Positions 26,593-35,731 of a stretch of 64,000 nucleotides of DNA are shown here, in pieces. The notes beneath the pieces were generated by a model. It was not told the DNA's origin. It did not search any database and was given only the letters and a program-made list of their open reading frames with translations. The stretch is from NCBI GenBank assembly GCA_963599445.1, contig CAVBWZ010000002.1, positions 101,794 through 165,793 on the forward strand, in the 5' to 3' direction. Made by a program: the position numbers and the translations under genes. The stretch comes from UBA9732 sp963599445. GTDB lineage: Bacteria; Spirochaetota; Spirochaetia; Sphaerochaetales; Sphaerochaetaceae. Each line of letters begins with the position of its first letter. Positions within the stretch are counted from its first letter, which is position 1.

Positions 26593-27174
26593 ATGAACAC
26601 ACTTCCATTCGTAATCTCAAAGACAGACGGCCAGGACAGACAGTACGACATCTTCTCCCTTCTTCTTAGGGACAGAATCATATTCATAAACGGAGCTATA
26701 GACGACTTCACGTCCAACAGCGTCATAGCCCAGCTTCTCTACCTTGATTCAGTAGATCAGGAAAAGGAGATATGCCTATACATCAACTCCCCTGGCGGAT
26801 CCGTGAGTGCAGGCATGGCCATCTACGACACGATGCGCTTCATAAAAGCCCCTGTCCACACCATTGGAGTTGGCCTTGCAGCATCAATGGGCTCCCTACT
26901 CCTTGCTTCTGGAAACAAACGTTCAATACTGCCCCACACCAAGGTGATGATACACCAACCCCTTATAGCTGGGGGCATAGGCGGCAAGGAAACGGACATA
27001 AGCATCATAGCAAAGGACTTGTCCTCCACAAGGAAAACCATAGCCGAAATCCTTTCCAAACATACGGGAAAGACCATACGCAAGGTGGAGAACGACCTTG
27101 AGAACGACCGCTACATGACGGCAAAGGAAGCTTTGGCATACGGAATATGCGACAGCATCATCACAATCGACTAG
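26593..27174 (+). CDS. clpP: ClpP-family serine peptidase (operon-specific copy)
   Basis: A 193-residue ClpP with a complete catalytic triad: Ser98 in GLAASMGS, His121 in MIHQPL and Asp168 in the VENDLENDRYM block. SPGGSVSAGMAIYDTM is typical. ClpP forms two stacked heptamers enclosing a proteolytic chamber fed by an AAA+ ring. AAGGAG precedes the ATG at 26593. No clpX or clpA lies nearby. Its partner is probably the CbxX-type ATPase encoded just upstream, or it borrows the cell's own unfoldases. Confidence 0.93.
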   Translation: MNTLPFVISKTDGQDRQYDIFSLLLRDRIIFINGAIDDFTSNSVIAQLLYLDSVDQEKEICLYINSPGGSVSAGMAIYDTMRFIKAPVHTIGVGLAASMGSLLLASGNKRSILPHTKVMIHQPLIAGGIGGKETDISIIAKDLSSTRKTIAEILSKHTGKTIRKVENDLENDRYMTAKEALAYGICDSIITID

Positions 27175-27195
27175 AAAAACCATTGGGGACGAGTC

Positions 27196-27765
27196 ATGAA
27201 AATCTATTGCATCCACGGCTACAACGGCAAAGCAAACAACGCAACGGCACAGACCATAGGAAAGCTCCGTCCTGAAGACGAAGTCATAGCGCAGCAGTTC
27301 GACCTGCTCGACATGCAATCCGTATATGACAGGATAAGCGAAGCCCAGCCCGATATCCTTGTGGGCAACTCCCTTGGTGGTTTCTATGCCCTGACCTGGG
27401 GAGGAAACTGCAGGAGAATAGTCGTCAACCCCTGCATGAGACCATCCATAGAGATTCCAAAGCTTGACGGTACCATAGACAAGAAGCTCATAAAAGACTG
27501 GGAAAGGATAGAGCTGACATCGATATGGTTTTCCCATTACATGGGAGACTGGAAAAGAGACCACAGAGCATTTGGAATCTTTGCAAGGGACGATGAACTG
27601 TTCCACTACAAGGAATTCTTCGACAAATACTTCAGGGCACCACTGAACTCAAGCATATTGGTGGAAGGGACACATAAGCTAGTAGGACCAGAGCTTACGG
27701 CAGCGCTAGCAAAAGCGTTCGAATTCATAAAGGAGGAAAACCGAAATGAGAAACCCAAACTTTGA
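27196..27765 (+). CDS. YqiA/UPF0227-like alpha/beta hydrolase
   Basis: A 189-residue alpha/beta-hydrolase-fold protein resembling the YqiA (UPF0227) esterases. It has an N-terminal CIHGYNG oxyanion strand, the nucleophile elbow GNSLGG with Ser59, a late acidic residue in FARDDELF, and a candidate catalytic His in GTHKL. It lies in the AAA/ClpP operon, 21 bases after clpP and overlapping the next gene by 20 bases. The substrate is unknown; small acyl or nucleotide esters are possible. Confidence 0.8.
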   Translation: MKIYCIHGYNGKANNATAQTIGKLRPEDEVIAQQFDLLDMQSVYDRISEAQPDILVGNSLGGFYALTWGGNCRRIVVNPCMRPSIEIPKLDGTIDKKLIKDWERIELTSIWFSHYMGDWKRDHRAFGIFARDDELFHYKEFFDKYFRAPLNSSILVEGTHKLVGPELTAALAKAFEFIKEENRNEKPKL

Positions 27766-28273
27766 TCCGGCACTATTCGATGCAGAACTGGAGTACAAAG
27801 CAGCAAACACAACATGCACCATGTGTGGCAAGCAGTTCACGTTTTTGGATTCTCAGGAGGGATTTGGCTTCAACTACACCTGTGGACATGGAACCAAATT
27901 CGAAGACCGCCACATAAAGATAGACCTTTGCTGTGAATGCTTCGACAAGGTCATGGACTTCGTCATTCCAATGTGCATGGAAAACCCTATCATTTCAACG
28001 GAAGCACACTATGTTGGCGAGTTGACACATGAAAGTGAAGATAGGCTCATAAGACTTGAAAAAGTGCTCAACAAGGAAAAAGCCAACGAAATAGCCCGTC
28101 AACTGAAGAAATCAACCGACAGGAACTCCAAACTTTCAGAAATAGAAAGGAATCTGAGAAAAGAAGGCTTCGACATCGATTCCATACCTATGGACAGAGA
28201 CCAACCTTGGAAGGAATCAAGGGAATCCTATCTCAAGGAACAAGAAGTGAAAGAGGAGAAAGACCATGAATGA
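27746..28273 (+). CDS. cysteine-rich putative zinc-binding protein (copy 1)
   Basis: A 175-residue protein with a cysteine-rich N-terminal half: C24-x2-C27 (TCTMCGKQF), C46, and CC-x-C at 62, 63 and 65 (LCCECFDKVMDF). The pattern suits a zinc ribbon. The C-terminal half is charged and helical. It is paralogous to the next gene, with which it overlaps by eight bases. Similar small proteins occur in gut Firmicutes and Bacteroidetes with no assigned role. AAGGAGG precedes the ATG inside the upstream gene. Confidence 0.7.
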   Translation: MRNPNFDPALFDAELEYKAANTTCTMCGKQFTFLDSQEGFGFNYTCGHGTKFEDRHIKIDLCCECFDKVMDFVIPMCMENPIISTEAHYVGELTHESEDRLIRLEKVLNKEKANEIARQLKKSTDRNSKLSEIERNLRKEGFDIDSIPMDRDQPWKESRESYLKEQEVKEEKDHE

Positions 28274-28724
28274 ACCAAAGGAACAAAAACATTGCACGAT
28301 GTGCGGCAAACAATTCGACGAGTGGGATTACAGAGAGAATTTTGGAATGGATTATCGTTGCGGTTTCGGGTCCAAACATGATGAAGAGCATATAAAGATG
28401 GACATCTGCTGTTCCTGTTTCGACAAGATCATGGATTTCGTCATTCCAAGGTGCGAACAGAACCCATTTGTAAACGATGAATTCGAAAACTTTGACCCAC
28501 CTTTGACAGAAGAGGAAGCAAGCCGTTTCGATAGAATACTTTCAGCTATAGGCTATTCGAAACTAAGAAGAATAAACGCATGCATCTGCATTACAGGAAA
28601 CGTGCCTGCCTACCTTGACTTAGTGGAAAAGGAACTACGTGAAGACGGGTTCGACCTTGATGCAACGCCGGTGATCAAAGGGTCATACAGGAAAAATCTA
28701 CCATTTGAGGTTCCATCATGCTAG
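28266..28724 (+). CDS. cysteine-rich putative zinc-binding protein (copy 2)
   Basis: A 152-residue paralogue of the preceding protein. Cysteines at 10, 13, 32, 48, 49 and 51 keep the same spacing (CTMCGKQFDEW, DICCSCFDKIMDF), and FDLDATPV near the C-terminus matches FDIDSIPM in copy 1. The middle, by contrast, has diverged. Tandem retention of two copies suggests they act together, perhaps as a heterodimer or as adaptors. It overlaps both neighbours, consistent with tight translational coupling in the operon. Confidence 0.7.
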   Translation: MNEPKEQKHCTMCGKQFDEWDYRENFGMDYRCGFGSKHDEEHIKMDICCSCFDKIMDFVIPRCEQNPFVNDEFENFDPPLTEEEASRFDRILSAIGYSKLRRINACICITGNVPAYLDLVEKELREDGFDLDATPVIKGSYRKNLPFEVPSC

Positions 28725-29530
28725 GAGCAATAATTGGGGACATTGTGGGGTCCAGGTTCGAGTTCGACATATTCAACCAAAGATCGAAGGACTTCGATTT
28801 CTTCCATGAAGACTGCAGGTTCACGGATGACTCAGTGTTGACCATTGCCGTGGGGATGGCATTGGAATCCTGTAAAGGGGATTATTCCAATCTGCCTGCC
28901 AAGACAGAAACATTCCTGAAGTCAATGGGCCAGAAATACTCGCTTGCAGGCTATGGTGGAATGTTCACAGACTGGATGTATGGCTTCATAGAGGGACCAT
29001 ACAACAGCTTTGGAAACGGTGCTGCAATGAGGGTAAGTGCAGTCCCCTATTTCGCAAAGGATTTGGAAGAGGTCAAAAGCCTAAGCTATGCGGTTACAGC
29101 TGTCACCCACAACCATCCAGAAGGACTGAAAGGTGCAGAAGCAACCGCCGTTGCAATCTTCCTTGCTTTGAAGGGAAAGGAGAAGGAGGAAATCAAGGAT
29201 TATATCTGTGAAAACTATTATGATATAGATTTCTCATTGAGCGAAATAGAGGACGAATACCTCTTGGATGAATCATGCCAAACAACCGTGCCAATGGCTC
29301 TTGAGGCGTTCTTTGAGTCCTCTTCGTTCGAAGATGCAATAAGGAATGCAATCTCCATAGGAGGTGACTCGGATACCATTGCGGCAATAGCGGGTTCCGT
29401 TGCCGGAGCCTATTATGGAGTACCAGAATCCATGAAGAAACAGGCATACGCATGTTACCTTGACAGTATGCTTGAAGCAATCGTGAAGGAGTTCGAATCA
29501 AAACACTATTATGAGGCTGTACGATGCTGA
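28718..29530 (+). CDS. ADP-ribosylglycohydrolase (DraG/ARH family)
   Basis: A 270-residue protein of the family that removes ADP-ribose from modified proteins or nucleic acid bases using two metal ions. Metal-binding motifs are intact: GAIIGDIVGS at the N-terminus, TDDSV at 36-40, GNGAAMR near 99, THNHPEG near 130 and GGDSDT at 215-220. No ADP-ribosyltransferase is visible in this window. It is sixth gene of the AAA/ClpP operon, overlapping both neighbours by seven bases. It could reverse a modification that marks targets for this system, or counter an invader's ADP-ribosyltransferase. Confidence 0.92.
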   Translation: MLGAIIGDIVGSRFEFDIFNQRSKDFDFFHEDCRFTDDSVLTIAVGMALESCKGDYSNLPAKTETFLKSMGQKYSLAGYGGMFTDWMYGFIEGPYNSFGNGAAMRVSAVPYFAKDLEEVKSLSYAVTAVTHNHPEGLKGAEATAVAIFLALKGKEKEEIKDYICENYYDIDFSLSEIEDEYLLDESCQTTVPMALEAFFESSSFEDAIRNAISIGGDSDTIAAIAGSVAGAYYGVPESMKKQAYACYLDSMLEAIVKEFESKHYYEAVRC

Positions 29531-30423
29531 AATATCTGGCCTATTTCTGGAACTGCTACCAAGATGCATTCAAGACTCTTTGGGTTAATGGCAATGAAGG
29601 TGCAGGTAAAACCTATCTGCTCAAGCGTTTTGCATCGTTCATTCCAGACAGTTTCTACTATTCCTTCTTAAATGGCATCATGGATTTCAAACAACGCTTC
29701 CATGTTGACCAAGAGGGAAATGAAACCTGGTTCGAAGACGCTGTAGAAAAGCTAGCGGGAGAGCACTCTCTCATCATAATGGACGACTTCGAGCCCGTAC
29801 ATGCAGCATGGAAAGGAAGGCTTTGGCCAATCCTAGGAGCGCAGGAAAGACTGCATAAAAGAAACGTTCTACTGGTTCTTGTCTCAAGAGAGCCAATGCT
29901 CATGCATCCACTGTTCTCCATGATGGTCTTTGGAAGCAACTGCAATAGTCGGATCAGAATCAACCAAGAAGCAACTTCAAAACCTGTGATTGAGGAAATA
30001 TACAAATCACCACGAGACGCACTTCTCAGTTACTGCATCTCGGGCTACTTCCCTATGGGACAATACGAATTCGTCTACGAAGACAACCACAACCATCACG
30101 ACAGCATTCTGCACATGTTGGAGAACAGGGATTACAGGATTGGCCTGCTTGATGAAGCCAAAACCGGAAACAAGCAGTTCAAGAAGCAGCAAAGCAGGCA
30201 GTACGAAAGCTTCCTCAACAGGTTCATAAGGAACTTCAAACAAAAGGATCCCCGATACCTTACCCAAGAAGAGCTTGAGGAATACTACCAGCAAAACATT
30301 GCCCCGTTCCTCGACGAATACGCAAAAAGCATATGCCCTCCCCTACTTGCAGACATGCTCAAGTGGGTGGAGGAGCAACAAGTTGGCAGTACTTCAACAG
30401 AAAGCTACCCCTTCAATCGTTAA
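29524..30423 (+). CDS. P-loop ATPase of archaeal-ATPase/STAND-like type
   Basis: A 299-residue protein with Walker A GNEGAGKT at residues 23-30, Walker B LIIMDDFEP (Asp87-Asp88) and a sensor-like strand VLLVLVSREPML. This resembles the small archaeal-type/STAND ATPases. The C-terminal half is helical and charged. It is last of the seven-gene AAA/ClpP operon and overlaps the ADP-ribosylglycohydrolase gene. About 100 bases later the contig ends in a gap, so further operon genes could be missing. Confidence 0.75.
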   Translation: MLKYLAYFWNCYQDAFKTLWVNGNEGAGKTYLLKRFASFIPDSFYYSFLNGIMDFKQRFHVDQEGNETWFEDAVEKLAGEHSLIIMDDFEPVHAAWKGRLWPILGAQERLHKRNVLLVLVSREPMLMHPLFSMMVFGSNCNSRIRINQEATSKPVIEEIYKSPRDALLSYCISGYFPMGQYEFVYEDNHNHHDSILHMLENRDYRIGLLDEAKTGNKQFKKQQSRQYESFLNRFIRNFKQKDPRYLTQEELEEYYQQNIAPFLDEYAKSICPPLLADMLKWVEEQQVGSTSTESYPFNR

Positions 30424-30519
30424 CTTCCTATCTCAAATTCCTGTAAATACCGCAATATCAACGACAATCAATAAACCTTCAAATGTCTTGGTTTCGCATC
30501 CTCATACAAATTACAAACT

Positions 30520-30529
30520 NNNNNNNNNN
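30520..30529. other. assembly gap (10 N)
   Basis: A run of ten N. It cuts the DUF2971 gene and separates it from the AAA/ClpP operon; order and distance across it depend on the scaffolding. The 96 bases before it hold no gene I can support. Confidence 0.99.
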
Positions 30530-31225
30530 TGAAACCTGACTAGACGAAAAAAAGGAATCCAACTTATCTTTCACTTCCTTAGAGGTCGTAGCTGACAAAA
30601 GCGGAGAAATCTCAACATGAAAGAACAAGTCCTTCAGGGGAATGGAAGATTTCAGAACCACACCGTCCTTGATATTTGGCTCTTTTTCCTTTGACACTAA
30701 AATGATGCGAATCTCTTCCTCATATTTGAATGCGGTCCGCTTCAACAGTAAAAGTCTTACACAGGCTTCATCTGAAGAAATAAAACCCTCTTTGCTTAAA
30801 CCAGTAAGTTTCATTACGGAATCACGTTTCAAACTTGATGCACTCTTGTAATTAACCTTTCCTATATAGATGTCATACTCTTTGGAGTGCTCTTCAAGAA
30901 CCTGAACAAGCTTTGTCGTATCAATGCTAAATTTCGTAGCATATCCATAGACCTTCCATGCCGCCTCTGAGGAACTTGCAGGAGTAAGACAAATGCAGAA
31001 GATTCTATTCTTTAAGGGGTATTTGTCCTCTTTGGTTCCTGGAATCAAGTATTTCGAATCAAGGAAGAGCTTCTCATAAGGATCACTCCATCTCTCAGGA
31101 TTTGAAAACCAGAGCTTTCCCTCTTCCAGCTTTTCATAATCCATGTACCTATAGAGAGTTCTCGAGTTAGCACAAAAATACTCAAAAACTGTTTCATCTA
31201 AATAGTTAATTCCGTTTTTATTCAT
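30530..31225 (-). CDS. DUF2971-like protein, 3' end lost in the gap
   Basis: At least 232 residues of a soluble protein. Its opening (TLYRYMDYEKLEEGKLWFSN, then WSDPYEKLF) is the DUF2971 signature, and FCICLTPASSSEAAWKVYG and the RLLLLKRTAFKYEEEIRI block follow the family pattern. DUF2971 proteins are common in accessory and defence-like regions; their activity is not established. AGAAGGA precedes the ATG at 31225. The C-terminus is missing because of the gap. It lies 13 bases downstream of the lipoprotein gene. Confidence 0.72.
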
Positions 31226-31238
31226 TGGTGTCCTTCTT

Positions 31239-32312
31239 CTAAAAAGCCCTAACTGGACGCACACGATATCCGTAGAAGCGATATTCGTCGATTTGGAGAC
31301 CGTCGTAGAAGTCCTGAATCCACGAACTGTAATCATTGTACTCGGAACTCGACCAGTACCCTTTTCTGGCAAACGAGGCCAAATCCTGTTCGTACAGGTT
31401 CTTATACATAAGGTTCAGCTCGTCCCTGCTTGGAAGAAACCAGTCATCAAACAATACTCCTTCCACTTCGTACTCAAGTTCATCGCAGAGTCTTGCGGCA
31501 TATTCCGATGTATAACTATAAAAATGAGAGCCTTCGGCAGAACTCCCCATTGAACCAACAAGGAGCTCTGTGTTACGTCGACCTTCCCCTATTCCTTGCT
31601 TGGTATCCAAACAAACTGTGTTTCCACCGCGAGTTTCCCGATAGGAGCCGAAAATGAAATTAAATGTTCCATCTGAATATCCTGTCATAGTCGAGTCGAC
31701 CGTTGGAACTCCATTGACTACACAAAGATCCGAAGGTGCGGCTTCAAGATACCTCCAACCATCAAAGTAAGAACCTTTATCATAGAAAACATATCCTCCA
31801 GCAAGTCCAATGTCACCAACTTCGAGCGTCACTAATCCTTGTCGAACCATCTCATCACAAAGAGCTGAGGAATCCAAATAACCTGGATATTTGTTAAACA
31901 AACGTAATGCATCCATGTATTTACCTTCTCTCACAAGGCTCTTTGCCTCGGTGTAGTTATTCGCCTTCTTTAGTAATTCATCATCAAAAGAATAATTCAG
32001 GTACTCTAGCATTCGGAACTCATTCACAAAATCCCCAATCGATGCGGATGCCAATGCATACATCTTTGCATCCTCAAATGATACATCATAACCAAGAGAG
32101 TCAAAGGATTCGCTTTTTTTCTTAGAACCCGATTTTGTAATCAAACAGAACATATCTACGGCATTCCGAGACTCCTGATAAGACAAATCATCATCCAAGA
32201 ATTGATAATCAGGAGAAAAATCAAAGGAAAACAAAACACAACCCGAGAAAAGGCATAGGACGACGGCAAACAAGACAATAAAGAAAAAACCTATACTATA
32301 GCTACGAATCAC
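31239..32312 (-). CDS. lipoprotein with Lcl_C/DUF1566 domain
   Basis: A 357-residue lipoprotein. The N-terminal membrane segment ends in the lipobox LFSGC. Residues about 60-150 contain TPR-like helices (EAKSLVREGKYMDALRLFNK). The C-terminal half is an Lcl_C/DUF1566 domain: GDIGLAGGYVFYDKGSYFDG, DDWFLPSRDELNLMY, YWSSSEY and a final YRVRPVRAF. Such domains are abundant on spirochaete and Bacteroidetes surfaces and may bind ligands. It overlaps the upstream gene by four bases (ATGA). Confidence 0.82.
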   Translation of the reverse strand: MIRSYSIGFFFIVLFAVVLCLFSGCVLFSFDFSPDYQFLDDDLSYQESRNAVDMFCLITKSGSKKKSESFDSLGYDVSFEDAKMYALASASIGDFVNEFRMLEYLNYSFDDELLKKANNYTEAKSLVREGKYMDALRLFNKYPGYLDSSALCDEMVRQGLVTLEVGDIGLAGGYVFYDKGSYFDGWRYLEAAPSDLCVVNGVPTVDSTMTGYSDGTFNFIFGSYRETRGGNTVCLDTKQGIGEGRRNTELLVGSMGSSAEGSHFYSYTSEYAARLCDELEYEVEGVLFDDWFLPSRDELNLMYKNLYEQDLASFARKGYWSSSEYNDYSSWIQDFYDGLQIDEYRFYGYRVRPVRAF

Positions 32313-33973
32313 TTTGAAAACTCCTGATTAAAAGTTCTTGAGTAACCAGGAAGTTCCCAAGTCAGATTTGAGAAATCTACAAGAACAGAAGGATTACTAT
32401 TCACAACAGCGACCCAATCAGGATTATTAGGAATCGAATTACTCTCAACCACAAACTGGATGTTTTTAATATCCATGCTTCGACTATCTATGTAGGAATC
32501 GTCTTTCTTTATTACAACTTTGAACCTAATTGATGTTTTGAAGTAAGCTGCAAAATCAGAAATCACCGATTGGAAATAATCAACCTCATCCAAGAACTCT
32601 AGATATTCCTCGTACCCAGACTGTCCGCGATACTTCGGTGAAGTTACAGGTTTTCCAGCCAACTGTCCATATCTCAATTCAAAACAAAAATGATCTTCAA
32701 GTCCATCGATTCCAATTATATCAAAATCTATATTCCAAACCGTCCCAATAGAATCGAATACTATTGAAACATTCGTCATTGAACTCCCGTCTAGAACAAT
32801 TTCGAAAACTTCACCATCGATGGAATTCAACGCTTCACAATAGCTGTCATACTTGCCACGGATAGAATCAAGCAAAGCATCCCTGATTTGCTTAAAAACG
32901 GAAACTTTGTGCATCTCCTTAAGTTTGTACAAGTATTCGACTTCTTGCTCACGAATTTCACTCGCCGCAGCCGTTGGTCGTCCATCCAAAAGCTCTGCGA
33001 ATCTGTATGGCCTAGCTTCCACAGCAGCCTTCTCCGCTTCGAAGTCCTTATCTATCAACGAAAACTGTTCTTTACACAGCTTGTCATACTCCGAACATGC
33101 AGAAAGGAAATTCTCCTTTGTGCTTCTGACATTTTCACAAAGTGATGAATACCTCTCTGTTTCAGTCGTCACATAAGAACTTGTATCAAATCTAGAAAGT
33201 TCGGAGTACTGCTTCAAACGTTCCTCCAAAGCCAACTTTGAAGCAGCCTCTTTTGCAGCAGTCGCTTCATTCTTCTCTCTTTCCAGCCTTCGCTGTTCAG
33301 ATCTGTTCTTTGAAAGCTGTTCCAAGAGTTTCTTGTGTTCAGTTTCGTCCGTTATGAACCTTTCCCTTTCCTCAAGAGCATAACCTTCTGCGATTATTAT
33401 ATTCTGGTATTCCGTGTAGATTGATGTGGTGGACATTGGAACGGAAAGCACTGAAACAAGATCATAGTGTCCAAGGCATGAGAGAATGGTTTTGTACGCA
33501 TCATATTCCAAGAGAGTCGAGTAGATTGAAATCAAAGTGTTCTTTTTCTGCTCATCCGATTGAGAGGAAAGCTTCTTGTACAAGGACTCGATCGTAGTTT
33601 TGCAATCATTAAGATGGCCGACGAATACAGAAACGTTTACATCGTTGTCCCTAATGACAGCATACATCCTGAACGTAGCCCCATCCCTCAGACCTTCCTC
33701 GTATTCTACAGATTTCAGATAACCATTGGTCGTCATTGAAAGCTTGGAGAAAAGCCCATATTCCGTTGAATTGGAAGTAGCAAGACTGGACTCCGTCGTT
33801 TCACCATGCACAAACATTCCATTTACATACCGAGAAAGACCGATTGTTGCATTGTCTTTGGCTTCCTCCAAAGATGAACCAAAACCTTCAATCCTTATAT
33901 CAGCGCACCAAACAGGAAGGCTCACCAAGGAAGTCACCAAAAACACGAGTAGTACTACTTTCTTAAACTTCAT
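32309..33973 (-). CDS. exported coiled-coil protein of unknown function
   Basis: A 554-residue secreted or envelope protein. A signal peptide covers about residues 1-23 (ending VWCA). Residues 25-120 resemble the fold seen in LPP20-like proteins (EGFGSSLEEAKDNATIGLSR). A long charged coiled coil spans about 220-380 (NRSEQRRLEREKNEATAAKE). The C-terminal 170 residues are beta-rich. Neighbouring lipoprotein genes on the same strand suggest a joint envelope role. No family can be named with confidence. Confidence 0.68.
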   Translation of the reverse strand: MKFKKVVLLVFLVTSLVSLPVWCADIRIEGFGSSLEEAKDNATIGLSRYVNGMFVHGETTESSLATSNSTEYGLFSKLSMTTNGYLKSVEYEEGLRDGATFRMYAVIRDNDVNVSVFVGHLNDCKTTIESLYKKLSSQSDEQKKNTLISIYSTLLEYDAYKTILSCLGHYDLVSVLSVPMSTTSIYTEYQNIIIAEGYALEERERFITDETEHKKLLEQLSKNRSEQRRLEREKNEATAAKEAASKLALEERLKQYSELSRFDTSSYVTTETERYSSLCENVRSTKENFLSACSEYDKLCKEQFSLIDKDFEAEKAAVEARPYRFAELLDGRPTAAASEIREQEVEYLYKLKEMHKVSVFKQIRDALLDSIRGKYDSYCEALNSIDGEVFEIVLDGSSMTNVSIVFDSIGTVWNIDFDIIGIDGLEDHFCFELRYGQLAGKPVTSPKYRGQSGYEEYLEFLDEVDYFQSVISDFAAYFKTSIRFKVVIKKDDSYIDSRSMDIKNIQFVVESNSIPNNPDWVAVVNSNPSVLVDFSNLTWELPGYSRTFNQEFSK

Positions 33974-34017
33974 ACCTTTGTCTGTCAGAAATGAGAGTCA
34001 ATAGAAAAGTCTTCGAA

Positions 34018-34632
34018 TCAGATTTGCTTTTCAGTATACTGTACAACAGAATTGTCATCGGCCAAGACTTCCAGAGCTCTTGCGAAAGCTGGATTCTCCT
34101 TGTATTCAGGAACTTCCTTCATTGAATCAAGCTTTCCAGAAATCAACTGTTCCATTATATCCTTTGAAACTCTCCTCAAAACATAGCAGACGTATGTACC
34201 TTTTGAAGTCTCATTCATCTTGGAATCATAGGACTCAAGACCATAGACAACGACATCTGCGGAATTCGTCACAGCATTGGTCAAAAGCTGATATGCCTGC
34301 TTTTCAGAATCGGAACCCGCAGCAGTAGATTTCTCTCTTGCAACCGATTCGATTGATGAATTTATGAAAGAAACCAAGGCCTGTTCCGCCGCCAAAGTTG
34401 CAGATGTCCTTGCATCCTTCTGATTTGTGTATTCATAGCCTTCTCCCGCAGCATAGTAATATCCATCAGATGAAAACCATACACCACCTACTCTACTTTC
34501 CCAGCTAGAATTCTTCTCAATCTGAACATTGACGTCTTGAGCCTTGATACTAGAAACAGCATTAGTGCTTGAACAACCAACCACAACAGCAAGAACCACA
34601 ATAGCCAACACCAATACAATACTTTTCTTCAT
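34018..34632 (-). CDS. LPP20-like lipoprotein
   Basis: A 204-residue lipoprotein: signal peptide ending in the lipobox VVVGC, then serine-rich linker, then an LPP20-like domain (AAGEGYEYTNQKDARTSATL, KGTYVCYVLRRVSKD). LPP20 domains are found in Helicobacter and spirochaete envelope proteins; function is not settled. AAGGAGAG precedes the ATG at 34632. It is the first of a run of three envelope genes read on the minus strand. Confidence 0.75.
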   Translation of the reverse strand: MKKSIVLVLAIVVLAVVVGCSSTNAVSSIKAQDVNVQIEKNSSWESRVGGVWFSSDGYYYAAGEGYEYTNQKDARTSATLAAEQALVSFINSSIESVAREKSTAAGSDSEKQAYQLLTNAVTNSADVVVYGLESYDSKMNETSKGTYVCYVLRRVSKDIMEQLISGKLDSMKEVPEYKENPAFARALEVLADDNSVVQYTEKQI

Positions 34633-34823
34633 ATTCTCTCCTTTCAAAAAGCTCATTGCCGTTTTCTTGAAAGGATTCTGTAATTGACTGCTTCAATTTT
34701 TCACATCCACACAACAATCCCGAACGGCTAAAACCTTTCGTTAGCATTATAATTCTCAAATGGTTTTCTATCAAGGAAAACCACACATAATGAATCCACT
34801 ACACCACAAGAAAAGGCTATCCG

Positions 34824-35699
34824 TCAGACCCTTACAATTTCCTGTAGAAGGTAGTTGAAACAAGGACCCTTATCATCCAACTTTTCTATCTTTCCGTTCG
34901 TTGAATACCAAACATCTCTCAACTCATATGGTAACCAGCTACAAGCATATTCATTTTTAAGTTTTATAGGCATAATGAGCCCGTCGTTGAAATGAGGGTC
35001 TTCTTGGAATTTTTCAAAAGTATCCTCTGTCACTTTCTCTATTTTGGAACCTTCTTTCTTATTGCAACGATTTCCATACTTATCAACATAAACAGACGCA
35101 TAAAGATTCTTCTTTACTTGTTTTTCTCGATAAGGGAAAAACTCTTCATATAACAAACTTCGACTTTTTTTGCATGGATGCAGATATCTTGAATAATTGG
35201 TTAGAAATAAGGCATACCCCTTTGCAATTTCTTTGTTAGAATAACAAATGTGCAGGTTATCCTCTTTTCTTAGGAGTCTTTCCAATCGCTCAACGTCTTT
35301 CCAGTACATATATGCTCCTACATTAGGAGCCCCCTGGGAAAACGTTACACCAATAGTTTTTTGTTCATCTTCTCCATCATAGTAAAAGATAACCTTTTGG
35401 GGAGTCTTATACTTTAATTCTATCGGATACAAGCATTTTCGATCCAAATCCTCAACAACTAAATCGATGTAATACTTACTAAATGATTCACCTTGTGGTT
35501 CACACAAACTCTTATCATCTATGGCATCTACAGCCAAGACTTCAAGCGACACCTTATACTTCTGGAAACCATTTTCTCGTTTTATGTTGTTCAGAAACAA
35601 AGCCAGCTCTTGTTGAAATTGAGCTTCATTCTGAAAGATTCTTTTCTCTTTCGAAAAGAAAGCCATAGCATCAACAAGATCCTTCTTCAAACAATCCAT
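34824..35699 (-). CDS. putative PD-(D/E)xK-like protein
   Basis: A 291-residue soluble protein. IDLVVEDLDRKCLYPIELK shows the Asp-x(n)-(D/E)xK spacing of restriction-like nucleases, and an acidic helix precedes it (EAQFQQELALFL). The rest has no recognised features. AAGGAG fits the ATG at 35699. It lies 56 bases before the 3' side... that is, 32 bases downstream of the helicase-nuclease gene, on the same strand, so the two may work together. The nuclease assignment rests on one motif. Confidence 0.55.
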   Translation of the reverse strand: MDCLKKDLVDAMAFFSKEKRIFQNEAQFQQELALFLNNIKRENGFQKYKVSLEVLAVDAIDDKSLCEPQGESFSKYYIDLVVEDLDRKCLYPIELKYKTPQKVIFYYDGEDEQKTIGVTFSQGAPNVGAYMYWKDVERLERLLRKEDNLHICYSNKEIAKGYALFLTNYSRYLHPCKKSRSLLYEEFFPYREKQVKKNLYASVYVDKYGNRCNKKEGSKIEKVTEDTFEKFQEDPHFNDGLIMPIKLKNEYACSWLPYELRDVWYSTNGKIEKLDDKGPCFNYLLQEIVRV

Positions 35700-35731
35700 A
35701 AACACTCCTTACATTCTAAAACAGCAAATCT

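Noticed and set aside
31890..31902. TTTGTTAAACAAA, similar to the 46.8-kb operator
   Set aside because: It lacks the central TTAGTAA spacing and lies well inside a lipoprotein coding region.
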